This document shows, piece by piece, positions 45,608-55,141 of a DNA stretch of 64,000 nt. The stretch is from Bog-756 sp963734435. GTDB lineage: Bacteria; Actinomycetota; Acidimicrobiia; Acidimicrobiales; RAAP-2. Every line of letters starts with the position of its first letter. The first letter of the stretch is position 1. The stretch spans positions 131,595-195,594 of the forward strand of contig CAVTHA010000005.1 in assembly GCA_963734435.1 (NCBI GenBank). The letters are read 5' to 3'. The position numbers were made by a program, and so were the translations under genes. The notes under the pieces are model-generated. The model was not told the origin of the DNA. It ran no database searches and saw only the letters and a list, made by a program, of their open reading frames with translations.

Positions 45608-46774
45608 TCAGGCCACGGTGACCAGGGTGCCGATGGGTGTCAACGGGTAGACCACCGCGGCGTTGGCTGGCGGCATCTCGACACATCCGTCGCTCTGCGG
45701 GTAGCCGTAGCCGCCTCGGACGAACCCGTGGAGGGCATCGCCCCCGTTGAAATAGCTCACCCATGGGATGCCGGGATCGGAGTACTTGGACCCGTCGGGA
45801 TTGGTGCCCGACATGGTCGTCACCCGGTAGCGCTCGTACACGGGGAAGGTACCTGATGCGGTCGGCGCCGCCGCCACTCCGGTGTTGGCGCGGGTGGAGT
45901 ACACGGGCACGCCGTTGCTGTATACCGTGACCGTCTGCGGCAGGCTTTTGTTCACGTACACGTAGTTGTACGGTCCGGGGTCAACCGCTCCGGCGGCGGC
46001 GTCGCCGAGCAGCTGGGCCCACACCGCCGGGCCCGCCGAACCATCGGTCTTCATGTTGTGCTGGGACTCGAAGGCCATCACGGCCCCGCTGGTGATCTCG
46101 TTGGGCGTCCCGACCGTCCAGAGGCCCTCGAGCGAAGGCGGCTCGCTCCCGCGCCAATTGAACGATCCCTGTTGAGCCTGCGCCGCCTCCTGGGGTGCGG
46201 TGAGGGGACCGGCCGGAGTGAAGCTCACAGGCAGGTAGCCGAGCTGGGCCAGCAGCTGCTGCAGGCGCAGGGTACTGCCCTGGGCCACGGTGAAGCGGGC
46301 GGTCGCACCGTCGGCCAGCGGCTGGTCCGAGGCGCTCCGCACCCCGCCGTCGGCGGCCGGCACCGATACCGTCTCGGTCGACGACGGCACCAGCGGTGCG
46401 GTCGGCAGGAACATGAACGTGTCGGGAGTCACCACCTGCCACGTGCCGGCCACTGGCGGGGTGAGCGTCGGGGTGGGGGAGTGGGAGTCGAGGGGGCCCG
46501 AGAAGCGCACCGAGATGGTGGCGTCACTCGGGACCTCGGTCGAGCCGTTGACCGGGGTCAGCGACACCACACGCAGCGGACCACTGGCGCCGCCGCGCGG
46601 GCTCGACGTGGGAGAGGCAACCGCCCGGTTGGCGGGGTCGTGGACGATGAAGGCCGCGGCCGCCATGGCGAGGACGGCGAGGGCCGCCACCGAGATCGTG
46701 ATGGTCCATCCCGTCGGTCGCCTGGGCCGCCGCCTGGGAAGCGGCGATCTCGAGTGTGCGTGTCCGGCTGGCAT
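45608..46774 (-). CDS. L,D-transpeptidase with Ig-like domain
   Basis: Cell-wall cross-linking enzyme, 388 aa, single-pass or secreted. A membrane helix (ITISVAALAVLAMAAAAFIV, about residues 24-43) precedes an Ig-like Big_5 domain (VVSLTPVNGSTEVPSDATIS). A peptidoglycan-binding-like stretch follows (LRLQQLLAQLGYLPVSF, AVMAFESQHNM). The YkuD catalytic domain ends with LHGFVRGGYGYPQSDGCVEM, which holds the catalytic His and Cys (SDGCVEM for the usual SHGCIRM). GGGAGGAAG precedes the ATG and TAGAAT 21 bp upstream of the ATG may be the -10. Confidence 0.9.
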   Translation of the reverse strand: MPAGHAHSRSPLPRRRPRRPTGWTITISVAALAVLAMAAAAFIVHDPANRAVASPTSSPRGGASGPLRVVSLTPVNGSTEVPSDATISVRFSGPLDSHSPTPTLTPPVAGTWQVVTPDTFMFLPTAPLVPSSTETVSVPAADGGVRSASDQPLADGATARFTVAQGSTLRLQQLLAQLGYLPVSFTPAGPLTAPQEAAQAQQGSFNWRGSEPPSLEGLWTVGTPNEITSGAVMAFESQHNMKTDGSAGPAVWAQLLGDAAAGAVDPGPYNYVYVNKSLPQTVTVYSNGVPVYSTRANTGVAAAPTASGTFPVYERYRVTTMSGTNPDGSKYSDPGIPWVSYFNGGDALHGFVRGGYGYPQSDGCVEMPPANAAVVYPLTPIGTLVTVA

Positions 46775-46868
46775 CTTCCTCCCTCGCTGGCAGCAATTCT
46801 ACCAGTCCCGTCGGTGAGCAGGATGTCACGCAGAGTGAACGTGCCTGTATGAGCGGGGTGCGCGGCGA

Positions 46869-49238
46869 TCAGGCCGGTGCTTCGTCCGGGCCGATCAACC
46901 TGACCCGCTCCTTCACCGCCAGCTCGACAGCATTGACGAGCCGGGGATCGGTCAGCTTCCCTCCGTCGGGCCCGCGCACGTAGAAGGCGTCGACCACTGC
47001 CGACCCGAAGGTGGACACCTTGGCCGAGATCACATCGAGCCGGCAGTCGACGAGCGCTCTCGTGATGCGATGGAGCTGGCCGACCACGTCCTCGGCCCGG
47101 ACCTCGACCACGGTCGACGCCGCCGAGGCGTTGTTGTCCACGGTGACCTGGGTCGACACCAGGTGAGGGGTGGCCGTCCGGCGCTCCCCGCGGTAGGTGT
47201 GGGCCAACTTGGCCAACTGGGCCTCGACCGACAACTTTCCCCGCATCACGGCAGCGAGGTCGTCGGACAGCCGCGCCGCGGCCGGCCATCGCCCTCGGGA
47301 GGGCTCGACCGTGAACACCTCCACCGCCACCGCATCGGCGCCGGCCACTACGGCCGAGCGCACGTTGAGCCCGTGGATGGCGAGCACCCCGGTTACTTCG
47401 GCGAGCAATCCGACGTGGTCGGGCGCGACCACCGTGACCGTGGGGTCCTCGATCGAGAGGGCCGGCGCCCCGTGAGCTCTCACCGTATCCATGACCATTC
47501 GGAGGTCCTCGGTGATCCAGGGCGTGGCCGGGGCGGCCGGCTCACCGGCCAGCAGCCGCCCCGTCCGTTCGACGAGCTCGGCGACCAGGCCGGCCTTCCA
47601 CGATCCCCACGCCGACGGGCCCGTCGCCAGGCTGTCTGCCTCGACCAGTGCCGCCAGAAGCTCGAGCATGGTGCGGTCTCCGACTTCCTTGGCCACCCGT
47701 TCGGCGGTGGCCGGGTCGTTGAGGTCCCGCCGGGTGGCGGTGTCGGAGAGCAGGAGGTGCAAACGAACCATGGCGACGATGGCGTCGACGTCCTCATCGG
47801 GCAGTCCCATCCGGCGCGCTATGTCGCCGGCCACCGTCATGCCGACTTCTGTGTGGTCGCCCGGGTATCCCTTGCCGATGTCGTGGAGCAGCGTCCCGAT
47901 CAACAGCAGGTCGGCCCGGTTCACCCGGTGCACGAATGTGGCGGCGTTGGCCGTCGCCTCGAGGAGGTGACGGTCCACAGTGAAGCGGTGGTACGGGTTG
48001 CGCTGTGGCTTGTTTCTCACGGCCGCCCATTCGGGGAGGTAGCGCTCGATCAGATGGCGCTGATCGAGCGCCTCCAGGGCAGCGATGGCGGGAGGACCGG
48101 TGGCGAGGAGCCGTACGAAGGCGGCACGGACGGCCGGGGACCAGGGAGCACCCGGGCTCGGGGCCTTCCGACCGAGTTGGTTGAGCGCATCCCGGGCGAT
48201 CGGCAGGTTCTTCTCGGCGGCCACCGCGGCCAGGCGGAGCGAGAGCGAGGGGTCGCCGCGCATGTCGGCCGATTCGGCTATCAGCACTTCGTCCTCGCCG
48301 ACGAGGATGTCGCGGTCTCCAGGTGGGGCGGTTGGGGTGATGGTCCACCTCGGGTCCCTCACCCGACGTTGCCGGCGCGAGGAGCGCTGCGAACGGGACC
48401 AAGCACTCCGCCGGCGCCAGGCATCATCCCCTTCCCACGCCACGGTGCGCCCGGCAGTCGCCACCGTTCGCATCAGCGAATCGGCATCGGGCTCTCCGAG
48501 GTCCTCGGCCACTTGGTCCTGCTCTTGGAGAAGGAGCCTGTTCTGCTCGCGGCCGGCCCGGCGATGCAGCTGAACCCGGATAGTGGTGAGGTCGGCCCGG
48601 GCCTTGTCGATCGCCACCGTGTCCACGTAGTCGGCCAGGACGGGTACGGCCAGCATCATGGCCAGCAACGCGCCGATGTCGCGCAAGCCCCCGTGCGACT
48701 CCTTCAGATCGGGCTCGAGTAGGAACCCCACGTCGCCGTAGGACCGATGACGCTCGGCAACCTGAGCGGCCAACACCCCGAGCCACGGGGGTTTCTGCTT
48801 GGCCCAACGGTCCCGGGCGCCGCCGAGGACTGGTTCCGCCACCTTGGGGTCCCCGGACACCACCCGGGCGTCGAGGAGACCGAGAGCTACGCGGAGATCG
48901 GAACCGGCCAGCTCGATTGCCTCGGCCGGCCGCCGGACACTGTGATCGAGGGAGATCCCCTCGTCCCACACGGGATACCAGATCCGGTCGGCCATCTCCG
49001 AGATCCCGCGACGCCCCCGGTGGAGCAGCACGACGTCCAGGTCGCTGTAGGGGCACAGCTCACCGCGCCCGTAGCCACCCACCGCGACCAGGGCGATCCC
49101 TCGCCTGTCGCCACCGGTCGCTTGGTCGAAGAGCTCGGACAGCCACTCATCGGCGGTCCGAGCGTAGGCGTGGCAGAAGTCGTCACCCCGGAGGTCGTCA
49201 CGGTCGAGAAGCGCCTGCCGTCGGCCTCGCAGAGACAC
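46869..49238 (-). CDS. glnD: GlnD-type [protein-PII] nucleotidylyltransferase
   Basis: Bifunctional sensor enzyme that modifies PII protein according to glutamine, 789 aa, with no frameshift. Domains in order: nucleotidyltransferase with VGGYGRGELCPYSDLDVVLL (residues 53-72), a helical GlnD middle part (FLLEPDLKESHGGLRDIGAL), an HD hydrolase domain with LLHDIGKGYPGDH (about residue 440), and two C-terminal ACT domains (VVAPDHVGLLAEVTGVLAIH and VRAEDVVGQLHRITRALVDC). In actinobacteria the family adenylylates GlnK. The usual amtB-glnK partners are not in the window. GTG 49238 follows TACGGT by six bases, so the transcript is probably leaderless. Confidence 0.93.
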   Translation of the reverse strand: MSLRGRRQALLDRDDLRGDDFCHAYARTADEWLSELFDQATGGDRRGIALVAVGGYGRGELCPYSDLDVVLLHRGRRGISEMADRIWYPVWDEGISLDHSVRRPAEAIELAGSDLRVALGLLDARVVSGDPKVAEPVLGGARDRWAKQKPPWLGVLAAQVAERHRSYGDVGFLLEPDLKESHGGLRDIGALLAMMLAVPVLADYVDTVAIDKARADLTTIRVQLHRRAGREQNRLLLQEQDQVAEDLGEPDADSLMRTVATAGRTVAWEGDDAWRRRSAWSRSQRSSRRQRRVRDPRWTITPTAPPGDRDILVGEDEVLIAESADMRGDPSLSLRLAAVAAEKNLPIARDALNQLGRKAPSPGAPWSPAVRAAFVRLLATGPPAIAALEALDQRHLIERYLPEWAAVRNKPQRNPYHRFTVDRHLLEATANAATFVHRVNRADLLLIGTLLHDIGKGYPGDHTEVGMTVAGDIARRMGLPDEDVDAIVAMVRLHLLLSDTATRRDLNDPATAERVAKEVGDRTMLELLAALVEADSLATGPSAWGSWKAGLVAELVERTGRLLAGEPAAPATPWITEDLRMVMDTVRAHGAPALSIEDPTVTVVAPDHVGLLAEVTGVLAIHGLNVRSAVVAGADAVAVEVFTVEPSRGRWPAAARLSDDLAAVMRGKLSVEAQLAKLAHTYRGERRTATPHLVSTQVTVDNNASAASTVVEVRAEDVVGQLHRITRALVDCRLDVISAKVSTFGSAVVDAFYVRGPDGGKLTDPRLVNAVELAVKERVRLIGPDEAPA

Positions 49239-49244
49239 GGCCGG

Positions 49245-49250
49245 ACCGTA
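49245..49250 (-). promoter_or_regulatory. -10 element of a probable leaderless promoter (glnD)
   Basis: TACGGT on the minus strand, then exactly six bases and the GTG start codon. Divergent from the similar element at 49322. Confidence 0.45.
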
Positions 49251-49321
49251 GCACCCGTACCTACCGGGACCGATTGGATCGGGCTCACCCGGGGCGATGT
49301 CGGAACCGGACGGAGCGCGGT

Positions 49322-49327
49322 TACCCT
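49322..49327 (+). promoter_or_regulatory. -10 element of a probable leaderless promoter (small membrane protein)
   Basis: TACCCT, then GGGGGT and the ATG at 49334. The six-base gap places +1 at the start codon. Confidence 0.45.
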
Positions 49328-49333
49328 GGGGGT

Positions 49334-49531
49334 ATGGAAGAGCAGCAGCAGCGGTCGGGATTGAGCCTGTTCGATGGTGTCCTGATCATCGGTGGAGGGC
49401 TCATCGCCCTCTTCGTGGCGTTCAAGGTGTTCGGCTTCATCGCCGGCCTCGTCTGGTTCGTGATCAAGCTGGCCGTCGTGGCCGGCCTGGTGATGCTGGT
49501 GGCCAGGCTCATGTTCCGTCGCCGATCCTGA
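49334..49531 (+). CDS. Small membrane protein
   Basis: 65 aa, function unknown. A short polar N-terminus (MEEQQQRSGLSLFD) is followed by two hydrophobic helices (GVLIIGGGLIALFVAFKVFG and LVWFVIKLAVVAGLVMLVA) and a basic end RRRS, so it is likely an inner-membrane hairpin. No separate ribosome site; TACCCT six bases before the ATG fits a leaderless mRNA. It is convergent with the following glycosyltransferase, 3 bp apart. Confidence 0.72.
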   Translation: MEEQQQRSGLSLFDGVLIIGGGLIALFVAFKVFGFIAGLVWFVIKLAVVAGLVMLVARLMFRRRS

Positions 49532-49534
49532 GGG

Positions 49535-50568
49535 TCAGGCCGTCATCGACTCGTACAGCTCGATGTGCTCGGCGACCATCCGGTTGGTCGAGAAGTAGCC
49601 TTCGACCGACCACCGGCAGTCACGGCGATCGAGCTCTCCGAGACGGCCCAGTGCGTCGACCATCGAACCGTCGTCCTCACAAAGGAAGCCGGTGCGCCCG
49701 TGATCGACCACCTCTGGGGCGGCTCCCTCCTCAAAGGCGAGAACCGGGGTCCCGCAGGCCATCGCCTCGAGCATGACCATGCCGAAGGGCTCGTTCCAGC
49801 GGATGGGGAAGAGAAGGGCCGACGCCCCGGCCAGGAGCTCGAGCTTTCGCTCGTGGGACACCTCGCCGAGATAGACAGCATCCTTCCCGAGGAGCGGCTC
49901 GACCTCCTCGGTGAAGTAGCTGCAGCTCCTAGGGCTCGCGCATCTTGGCCGCCATCAGGAGCCGGATTCCCGCCTTGCGGGCGATGTCGATGGCCCGGTG
50001 CGCCCCCTTGTCGGGAGCCATCCGCCCGAGGAACACCAGATAGGCGTCCGTCCTCGTCGCCCCCGCCGTCGCCCACCGGGAAGTGCCGATGCATCGATCC
50101 CGTGGTGGATGACCCGGGCAATGGGGATCTGGGGTGCAGCCCGGCGCTGCGCGTGGGAGATGGCGACGATGGGGACCCGCTCGGCGTTGAGCGCCGATAG
50201 AGATCGGTGAGGTCATCGTTGAACGGGCCGTGGATGGTGGTGATCACCGGCAGGTCGGGGTAGCGCTCGGCATGGAATGGGCCCATGACCGTGTGGTCGT
50301 GGACGACGTCGCAGTCGCCGGACCGCCTCGTAGGCGTGGATCACGTGGCGGATCTCCGGTACGGCCATGCCGATCCGCGTTGCCCTCGGCGCGGGGCAAG
50401 ACCCACCGACGCGGGACCGGACAGGTGGAGTCGCCGGTGGTGAACAGCGAGCACGTCGTGACCGGCATCCTGGAGACCACGGGCCAGCTGGTCGACGACC
50501 AGCTCGATCCCTCCGTATAGCGGCGGAGGGATCGGAGTCCATGGTGGCGCGATCATGCCGATCCGCAT
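49535..50568 (-). pseudogene. Glycosyltransferase family 4 (at least six frameshifts)
   Basis: GT-B glycosyltransferase, about 340 aa if restored. It begins MRIGMIAPPWTPIPPPLYGG, runs through EIRHVIHAYEAVR, VITTIHGPFNDDLTDLYRR, DAYLVFLGRMAPDKGAHRAI, RKAGIRLLMAAKMREP, and ends with LLFPIRWNEPFGMVMLEAMA (donor-binding Glu pair) and GRTGFLCEDDGSMVDALGRL. Frame changes lie near 50448, 50368, 50321, 50200, 50090, 50050 and 49925. Most look like one extra base at a codon's third position. A TAG after MREP appears in frame, which is the one sign of a true nonsense change. It may be a pseudogene or a badly called consensus. Confidence 0.75.
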
Positions 50569-50618
50569 AGACAGATTCAACCATCCCGACAGGGAGGACT
50601 AGGCTCGCCGGACGCCAC

Positions 50619-50690
50619 GGCGGCGTGGCCGAGTGGTTTAGGCAGGGGCCTGCAAAGCCCCGTACGGCGGTTCGATTCCGCCCGCCGCCT
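50619..50690 (+). tRNA. tRNA-Cys (GCA)
   Basis: Cloverleaf of 72 nt. Acceptor strand GGCGGCG pairs with CGCCGCC at 50683-50689; discriminator is U, usual for tRNA-Cys. The anticodon stem GGGGC/GCCCC encloses CTGCAAA with anticodon GCA. T arm GGCGG-TTCGATT-CCGCC. CCA is not encoded. Confidence 0.95.
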
Positions 50691-50861
50691 CGAGGGCCAC
50701 GCGCCGGGGTCGCCTGTGGCGACCGGTCCCCCGGTACCTGGCCACTCCGCCGTTCACCGAGCACGCCGGCTTCTTCCCGGTCGAGCGTTCGGAAGAAGGC
50801 TTGAATGGTCCCGATGATCTGCTTGTCCTCGTCAACCCGAGCCAGACGAGCAGGTGAGCAG

Positions 50862-53105
50862 TGAAGCTGGACTCGGTCGTACACGACCCGGGTCTCCGAT
50901 CGCTGCGCAAGGCGGGTCGCACGGCTGTGGTCATGTCGGCTTCCTTTCTCGTCGGGCTCCATGTCGTAGGCAATGCCCATTCGCGGTGATCGCTACGTTC
51001 ACGGCGGCGGCCGTTCTGGGGATCGCCGACTTCTCGGGTAGCCGCCAGCAGAGGCTGTTGGTGACGGCCGTCACCCTCGCGGTCGCGCGGTGTTGCTCGC
51101 CATCGGTACGACGGTGTCCACCAATACGGCCGCCGCCTCGGTGACCTTGTTCGCCGTCGCGTTGGTGGTCAGCTTCTCGGCTGTCTTCAGCGGATACTTC
51201 GCGACCGCTTCCAGCGCGGTGATCGTGTTCTATGTGGTGGCAACGGGCGTGGAAGGGCCGACGTCGGTGATCGGCTACCGGGAGGCGGGACTGGCCTTCG
51301 GGGGAGTGATGTCGCTGCTCGCAATGGGATGGCTGTGGCCCTCCCGGTCGACGGCAGAAAGCCGAGTTGCCCTGGCGAGGGTCTATCGCATGCTCGCCGA
51401 ACAGGTTGGTGCTCTCGGTCCGTTCGGCCGAGACGACGCCCGGCCACCGGGTGGCGGGGATGCGGACAGTGACGACGATCGGTTGCCCCAGGCCATCCTG
51501 GCGGCGGAGCAAGCCATCGCTCGAAGCGCCTGGCGACCTGACGGTCTGGCCAGCCCGCACAAGGCGAGGATGTACATGCTGCAAGGAGCTCGCCGGATAG
51601 CTGGGCTCATCGAGCTGTTCCACCGGCTGCCGGTCCGATCGGAGGCCGGGCTCGAGGACGTAAGCAATGACCTCGTCGGGGAGCTCGCCTCGGAGCTCGA
51701 CCGGTGCGCCACCGGTGTTGCCAGCTACGGCCAGGTCCTGCCTGAGCCGGACCGGATCGAAAAGGTGACGGAACGCTTCAGTACTGTCGGGCGTCGCCGG
51801 TTCTCCGAGGAACTGGCGGCGGGGGAGGGGTCGGATCGGCTCCGTTCCTTTGCCGCCTGGTACTTCGTCCTCCAACAGCTCAGCTGGGGAGCGAGCCTGG
51901 CCTCGATCCACTGCCGGGCGATGCACAACGCACCCCTGGAAGCCTCGGCGAGGTCGGAGCAGTCGGACCTGGTCCAGACGCTGGCCGACGGTCCGTCTGT
52001 GGCGAAGTGGGCCCGCCGTGCCCGCCGGAACCTGTCGTTACGTTCCGTGCACCTGCAGAACAGCCTCCGGCTGGCCACTGGGCTGGCGCTCGCCCGCCTC
52101 GCCGTCGGCATCTTCGGACTCCAGCACGGCTTCTGGGTCGGCTTCGCAACCCTGGTGGTTCTCAAGACCAGCGCCGCGGGGACCCGATCAAGCGCATTCC
52201 AGGCGGCGGTCGGGACCGCCATCGGGTTTGCCGTCACCAGCGTCGTCATCACCACCTTCGGAGTGGACGCCTTGATCTACTCGATCATGCTGCCGGTGGT
52301 GGTGTTTGCTGCTTTCTATCTACCGACGACGGTCAGCTTCATCGCCGGACAGGCCTTCTTCACCATGGTCATCGTCGTACTGTTCAATCTGTTGAAGCCG
52401 GCCGGGTGGACAATCGGATTGGTCCGATTCGAGGACGTCCTGGTGGGAGCGGCCATCGGGCTGTTCATCGGCGTCGCCATCTGGCCACGCGGCACGTCGT
52501 CGGAGCTCTCCAGATTTGTTGGCCGCTTGTTCTCCGCGGGAGGCATGTACGCCCAGGCAACAGTGGGTCGGGTCCTCGGCACCGCGAGCAACGGTTTGGA
52601 ACCCGGGGACATAGGACTGACCCTGTGGCGCGACCAGGTCTATGTCGCCGCCGTCGACACCGAGGACGTGTTCTCGCAGTACCTGTCGGAGCCCCATCAG
52701 TCGGACGCCCCGGTCATGGCCTGGGCGTCCCTCATTGCCACCGCCCATCAGCTCTGGTTCGGCTCCAGCGTCGTGGCGCTGGTGCCCGAGGCAGCCGACG
52801 CCGCGGTCAGGATGCCCGAAGTCTGCGACGGCTTGCTCATCACGTCGGCCGCCCTCGCACGGAACTATCGCGTTCTGGGCGACGCGCTGGTGGGTCAGGG
52901 CAGAGCGGAGATGGCCACGGAGACCCCGAAGGTCGGAGGACCGATCGACCGGACGGTTCCGGAGGCAACCATGACGCTGCTAGAGCTGGAGGCCTGGTTG
53001 GCTGAGCTGTCGGTGGAGATCGAACGCACCCGCCCGGCCCTCGAAGAACTGGGGCTCACCACGCCTTCGCGCCCGGTGCGAACAACATCGTCTGTACACG
53101 AATGA
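50862..53105 (+). pseudogene. FUSC-family membrane protein (two frameshifts near the N-terminus)
   Basis: Inner-membrane transporter-like protein of the FUSC/aromatic acid exporter type, about 745 aa. Two blocks of hydrophobic helices (ATFTAAAVLGIADF onward, then LALARLAVGIFGLQHGFWVG) flank cytosolic parts. GFWVGFATLVVLKTSAAGTR and AAVGTAIGFAVTSVVI are typical of the second FUSC block. GTG 50862 begins VKLDSVVHDPGLRSLRKAGR. Frame changes near 50968 (GCCCATTC) and 51088 (GTCGCGCGG) are both consistent with one missing base. The long C-terminal part from 51090 is uninterrupted. Substrate unknown. Confidence 0.75.
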
Positions 53106-53115
53106 GGAGTTCGCC

Positions 53116-53937
53116 TCACACGACGGGAGGGGTGGCGTAGTCCCAAAGAAGATGGGAGTCCTCGTCCGCTTCCAGCAGCAGGTTGGCCGGGACATTCTTG
53201 TCGATGTGGCCGATAAGCCCTCTGTAAATGCCATACCCGACGAGTTGCTGGAGCCGGAGGGGGAACTCGCGGACCAGGTCGGGGTCCAAACCGAGCTGCT
53301 GATTCTCCTGTTGACGGATATAGCCGGCGCAGTAGTTCATGGCGATGCCCACCCGCCGTTCGTGAGTGGTGTTGGCCCCGCCACCGTGCCAAAGGCTGCC
53401 ATGCCAGACCAGCACGCTGCCCTTGAGCATTTCCGCTGGAATGGAGTCGTAGTTGGTCACGAGGTCGGGGGATTCCGGGGCGGTGTGCGAGCCGGGAACG
53501 ATTCGTGTCGCCCCATTTGCCTCGGTGAAATCAGTGAGCGCCCACATCGTGTTGCACACCGTCGGGGGGTGGGGCTTGGGCAACGGGATGATCTGGTCGT
53601 CAGCGTGTATCGGCTGGGGCGTTTCGTCGGGACCGATGGCGATGGACGACAGTGATGACACAAGCAGGCCGTCGTCGAGAACGCCCTCGCAGATCGGCAG
53701 GATTGCCGGGTGGACAGGAATCCTCTGGAAGTTGGGGCCGTGGGCCAGCAAGTTGTAGATGCGAGTGGTGTGCGTCCCCTCGAATTGATTGTCGGCAGGC
53801 ACGATGCCCAGGTCGTGTTCGAGCCGACGGAGGTCGTCGTTGAGGGCGTCTATCAGCCCGATGTCGACTGCGCCTTCGAGGATCGTGTAACCCTGTTCGG
53901 CGATTCGATCTATGTGAGCTTGGACATCGGGGCCCAT
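53116..53937 (-). CDS. Phytanoyl-CoA dioxygenase (PhyH) family protein
   Basis: Fe(II)/2-oxoglutarate-dependent hydroxylase-like protein, 273 aa. QPIHADDQI gives the HxD pair and VLVWHGSLWHGGGANTTHER the distal His and the Arg for 2-oxoglutarate; GATRIVPGSHTAPES is the typical loop between. ATG 53937 (MGPDVQAHID) has GGAGGGG upstream; the longer frame to 54006 lacks a ribosome site. It is divergent from the DUF2127 gene. Substrates of bacterial members range from fatty acyl-CoA to compatible solutes and cannot be told here. Confidence 0.88.
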   Translation of the reverse strand: MGPDVQAHIDRIAEQGYTILEGAVDIGLIDALNDDLRRLEHDLGIVPADNQFEGTHTTRIYNLLAHGPNFQRIPVHPAILPICEGVLDDGLLVSSLSSIAIGPDETPQPIHADDQIIPLPKPHPPTVCNTMWALTDFTEANGATRIVPGSHTAPESPDLVTNYDSIPAEMLKGSVLVWHGSLWHGGGANTTHERRVGIAMNYCAGYIRQQENQQLGLDPDLVREFPLRLQQLVGYGIYRGLIGHIDKNVPANLLLEADEDSHLLWDYATPPVV

Positions 53938-53972
53938 TGCATCCCCTCCACTTGATGAGTCCCAGACAAGCC

Positions 53973-53978
53973 TATTCT
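53973..53978 (+). promoter_or_regulatory. -10 element of a probable leaderless promoter (DUF2127 gene)
   Basis: TATTCT, then GCTGAA and GTG at 53985. Spacing of six bases fits transcription from the start codon and decides the start choice over ATG 53955. Confidence 0.5.
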
Positions 53979-53984
53979 GCTGAA

Positions 53985-54821
53985 GTGGCACGCCGAAAGA
54001 CGCCACCTGAAGGTCGCTACGAGCTCTTCACCTGTGGGTGGAAGGGCCATTTTCTGGTGGGAACGGACGCTCGGACGGTCACCGAGGCCGACTCCGCAGT
54101 TGTGCGGGAGCATGGCGGCATTCGCTGGTACCGGTGCCTGCGCTGTGATGCCTGGCTTCCCCGAGAGATCCCGCAAGAACCCGAGAGGGACCGGGTGCCC
54201 TCTCGGGACGAGATCCAGCTCCCGGCCAGGGGCCCGATGCTCCGTGACCGGTATGTCCTGCGCCTGATCGCCTTGGATCGGGCTATTCATGTGGTGGTCC
54301 TCTCGGTGCTGGCGGTGGTGCTGTTCACATTCGCCCACCACGACGCCAGTCTTCACCGCGACTATGTGAACATCATGAATGACCTGTCCGGTACGACCCC
54401 GGGCGAGTCCCAGCTTCGCGGTGTTCTGGGATACCTCCGAAAGGCATTCGAGTACTCGCCCCAACGTCTGATCCAGCTGGGGCTAGTGGTCATCGCCTAT
54501 GCCGCCCTCGAGGCCAGCGAGATGGTGGGTCTCTGGTTCGCCAAGAGGTGGGCCGAATACCTGACGTTCGTCGCTACGACGGCCCTCGTGCCACTCGAGG
54601 TCTACGAGCTCACGCTGAGCCTCAGCGTGTTCAAAGTGGTGACCTTGATCATCAACTTGGCGATTGTCGTCTATTTGCTGTTCGCCAAGCGGCTGTTCGG
54701 ACTGCGAGGCGGGCACCGCGTGGTGATCGCCCGGCGGGCCGAGTTCGGCGGTTGGCCTGCCATCGATCGAGCGACGCCCAAGCTGCCGATCGACGTGGTC
54801 GAGGCTGCGCCGACCCCCTGA
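53985..54821 (+). CDS. DUF2127 membrane protein with N-terminal Cys-pair domain
   Basis: About 278 aa. The first 75 residues include GRYELFTCGWKGHFLVG and RWYRCLRCDAWLP, where CxxC could bind metal. Four hydrophobic helices follow (IHVVVLSVLAVVLFTF, LIQLGLVVIAYAALEASEMV, EYLTFVATTALVPLEV, VVTLIINLAIVVYLLFAKRL), the DUF2127 pattern, ending in a short cytosolic tail. GTG 53985 is preferred because of the leaderless -10 element; ATG 53955 would overlap the promoter. Function unknown. Confidence 0.82.
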   Translation: MARRKTPPEGRYELFTCGWKGHFLVGTDARTVTEADSAVVREHGGIRWYRCLRCDAWLPREIPQEPERDRVPSRDEIQLPARGPMLRDRYVLRLIALDRAIHVVVLSVLAVVLFTFAHHDASLHRDYVNIMNDLSGTTPGESQLRGVLGYLRKAFEYSPQRLIQLGLVVIAYAALEASEMVGLWFAKRWAEYLTFVATTALVPLEVYELTLSLSVFKVVTLIINLAIVVYLLFAKRLFGLRGGHRVVIARRAEFGGWPAIDRATPKLPIDVVEAAPTP

Positions 54822-54926
54822 CCATTTGAGGCTGACGGCCGCGAGCGCATCAGCGCCGAACAGATGGGCGGCGCCGATGCCGAGGCTCGGGCCAGGCGAG
54901 AAGCCGGTGGTATCGTCATTCGTCAC

Positions 54927-54999
54927 GGGCCGTTGGCGCAGTTGGTAGCGCACTTGCATGACACGCAAGGGGTCGTGGGTTCAAGTCCCGCACGGCCCA
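54927..54999 (+). tRNA. tRNA-Val (GAC)
   Basis: Cloverleaf of 73 nt. Acceptor GGGCCGT pairs with ACGGCCC at 54992-54998, discriminator A. Anticodon stem CTTGC/GCAAG with loop ATGACAC gives anticodon GAC. T arm loop TTCAAGT between GTGGG and CCCGC. CCA not encoded. Confidence 0.95.
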
Positions 55000-55141
55000 C
55001 CGCGAAGTACCAGTTCACCGCATTATCGGCGCTTCGGAAATCAGCGGGGTGCGCCGCCGATCGAGCCAGGACTCCCCAGCGCCTACCACAGTTGGGTAGC
55101 ATGGACCACGAAATAGGTGCAATAGAGGTTCGCCCGCAACG

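Noticed and set aside
47070..48722. 550-codon plus-strand frame inside glnD
   Set aside because: Shadow of the complete and well conserved glnD gene.
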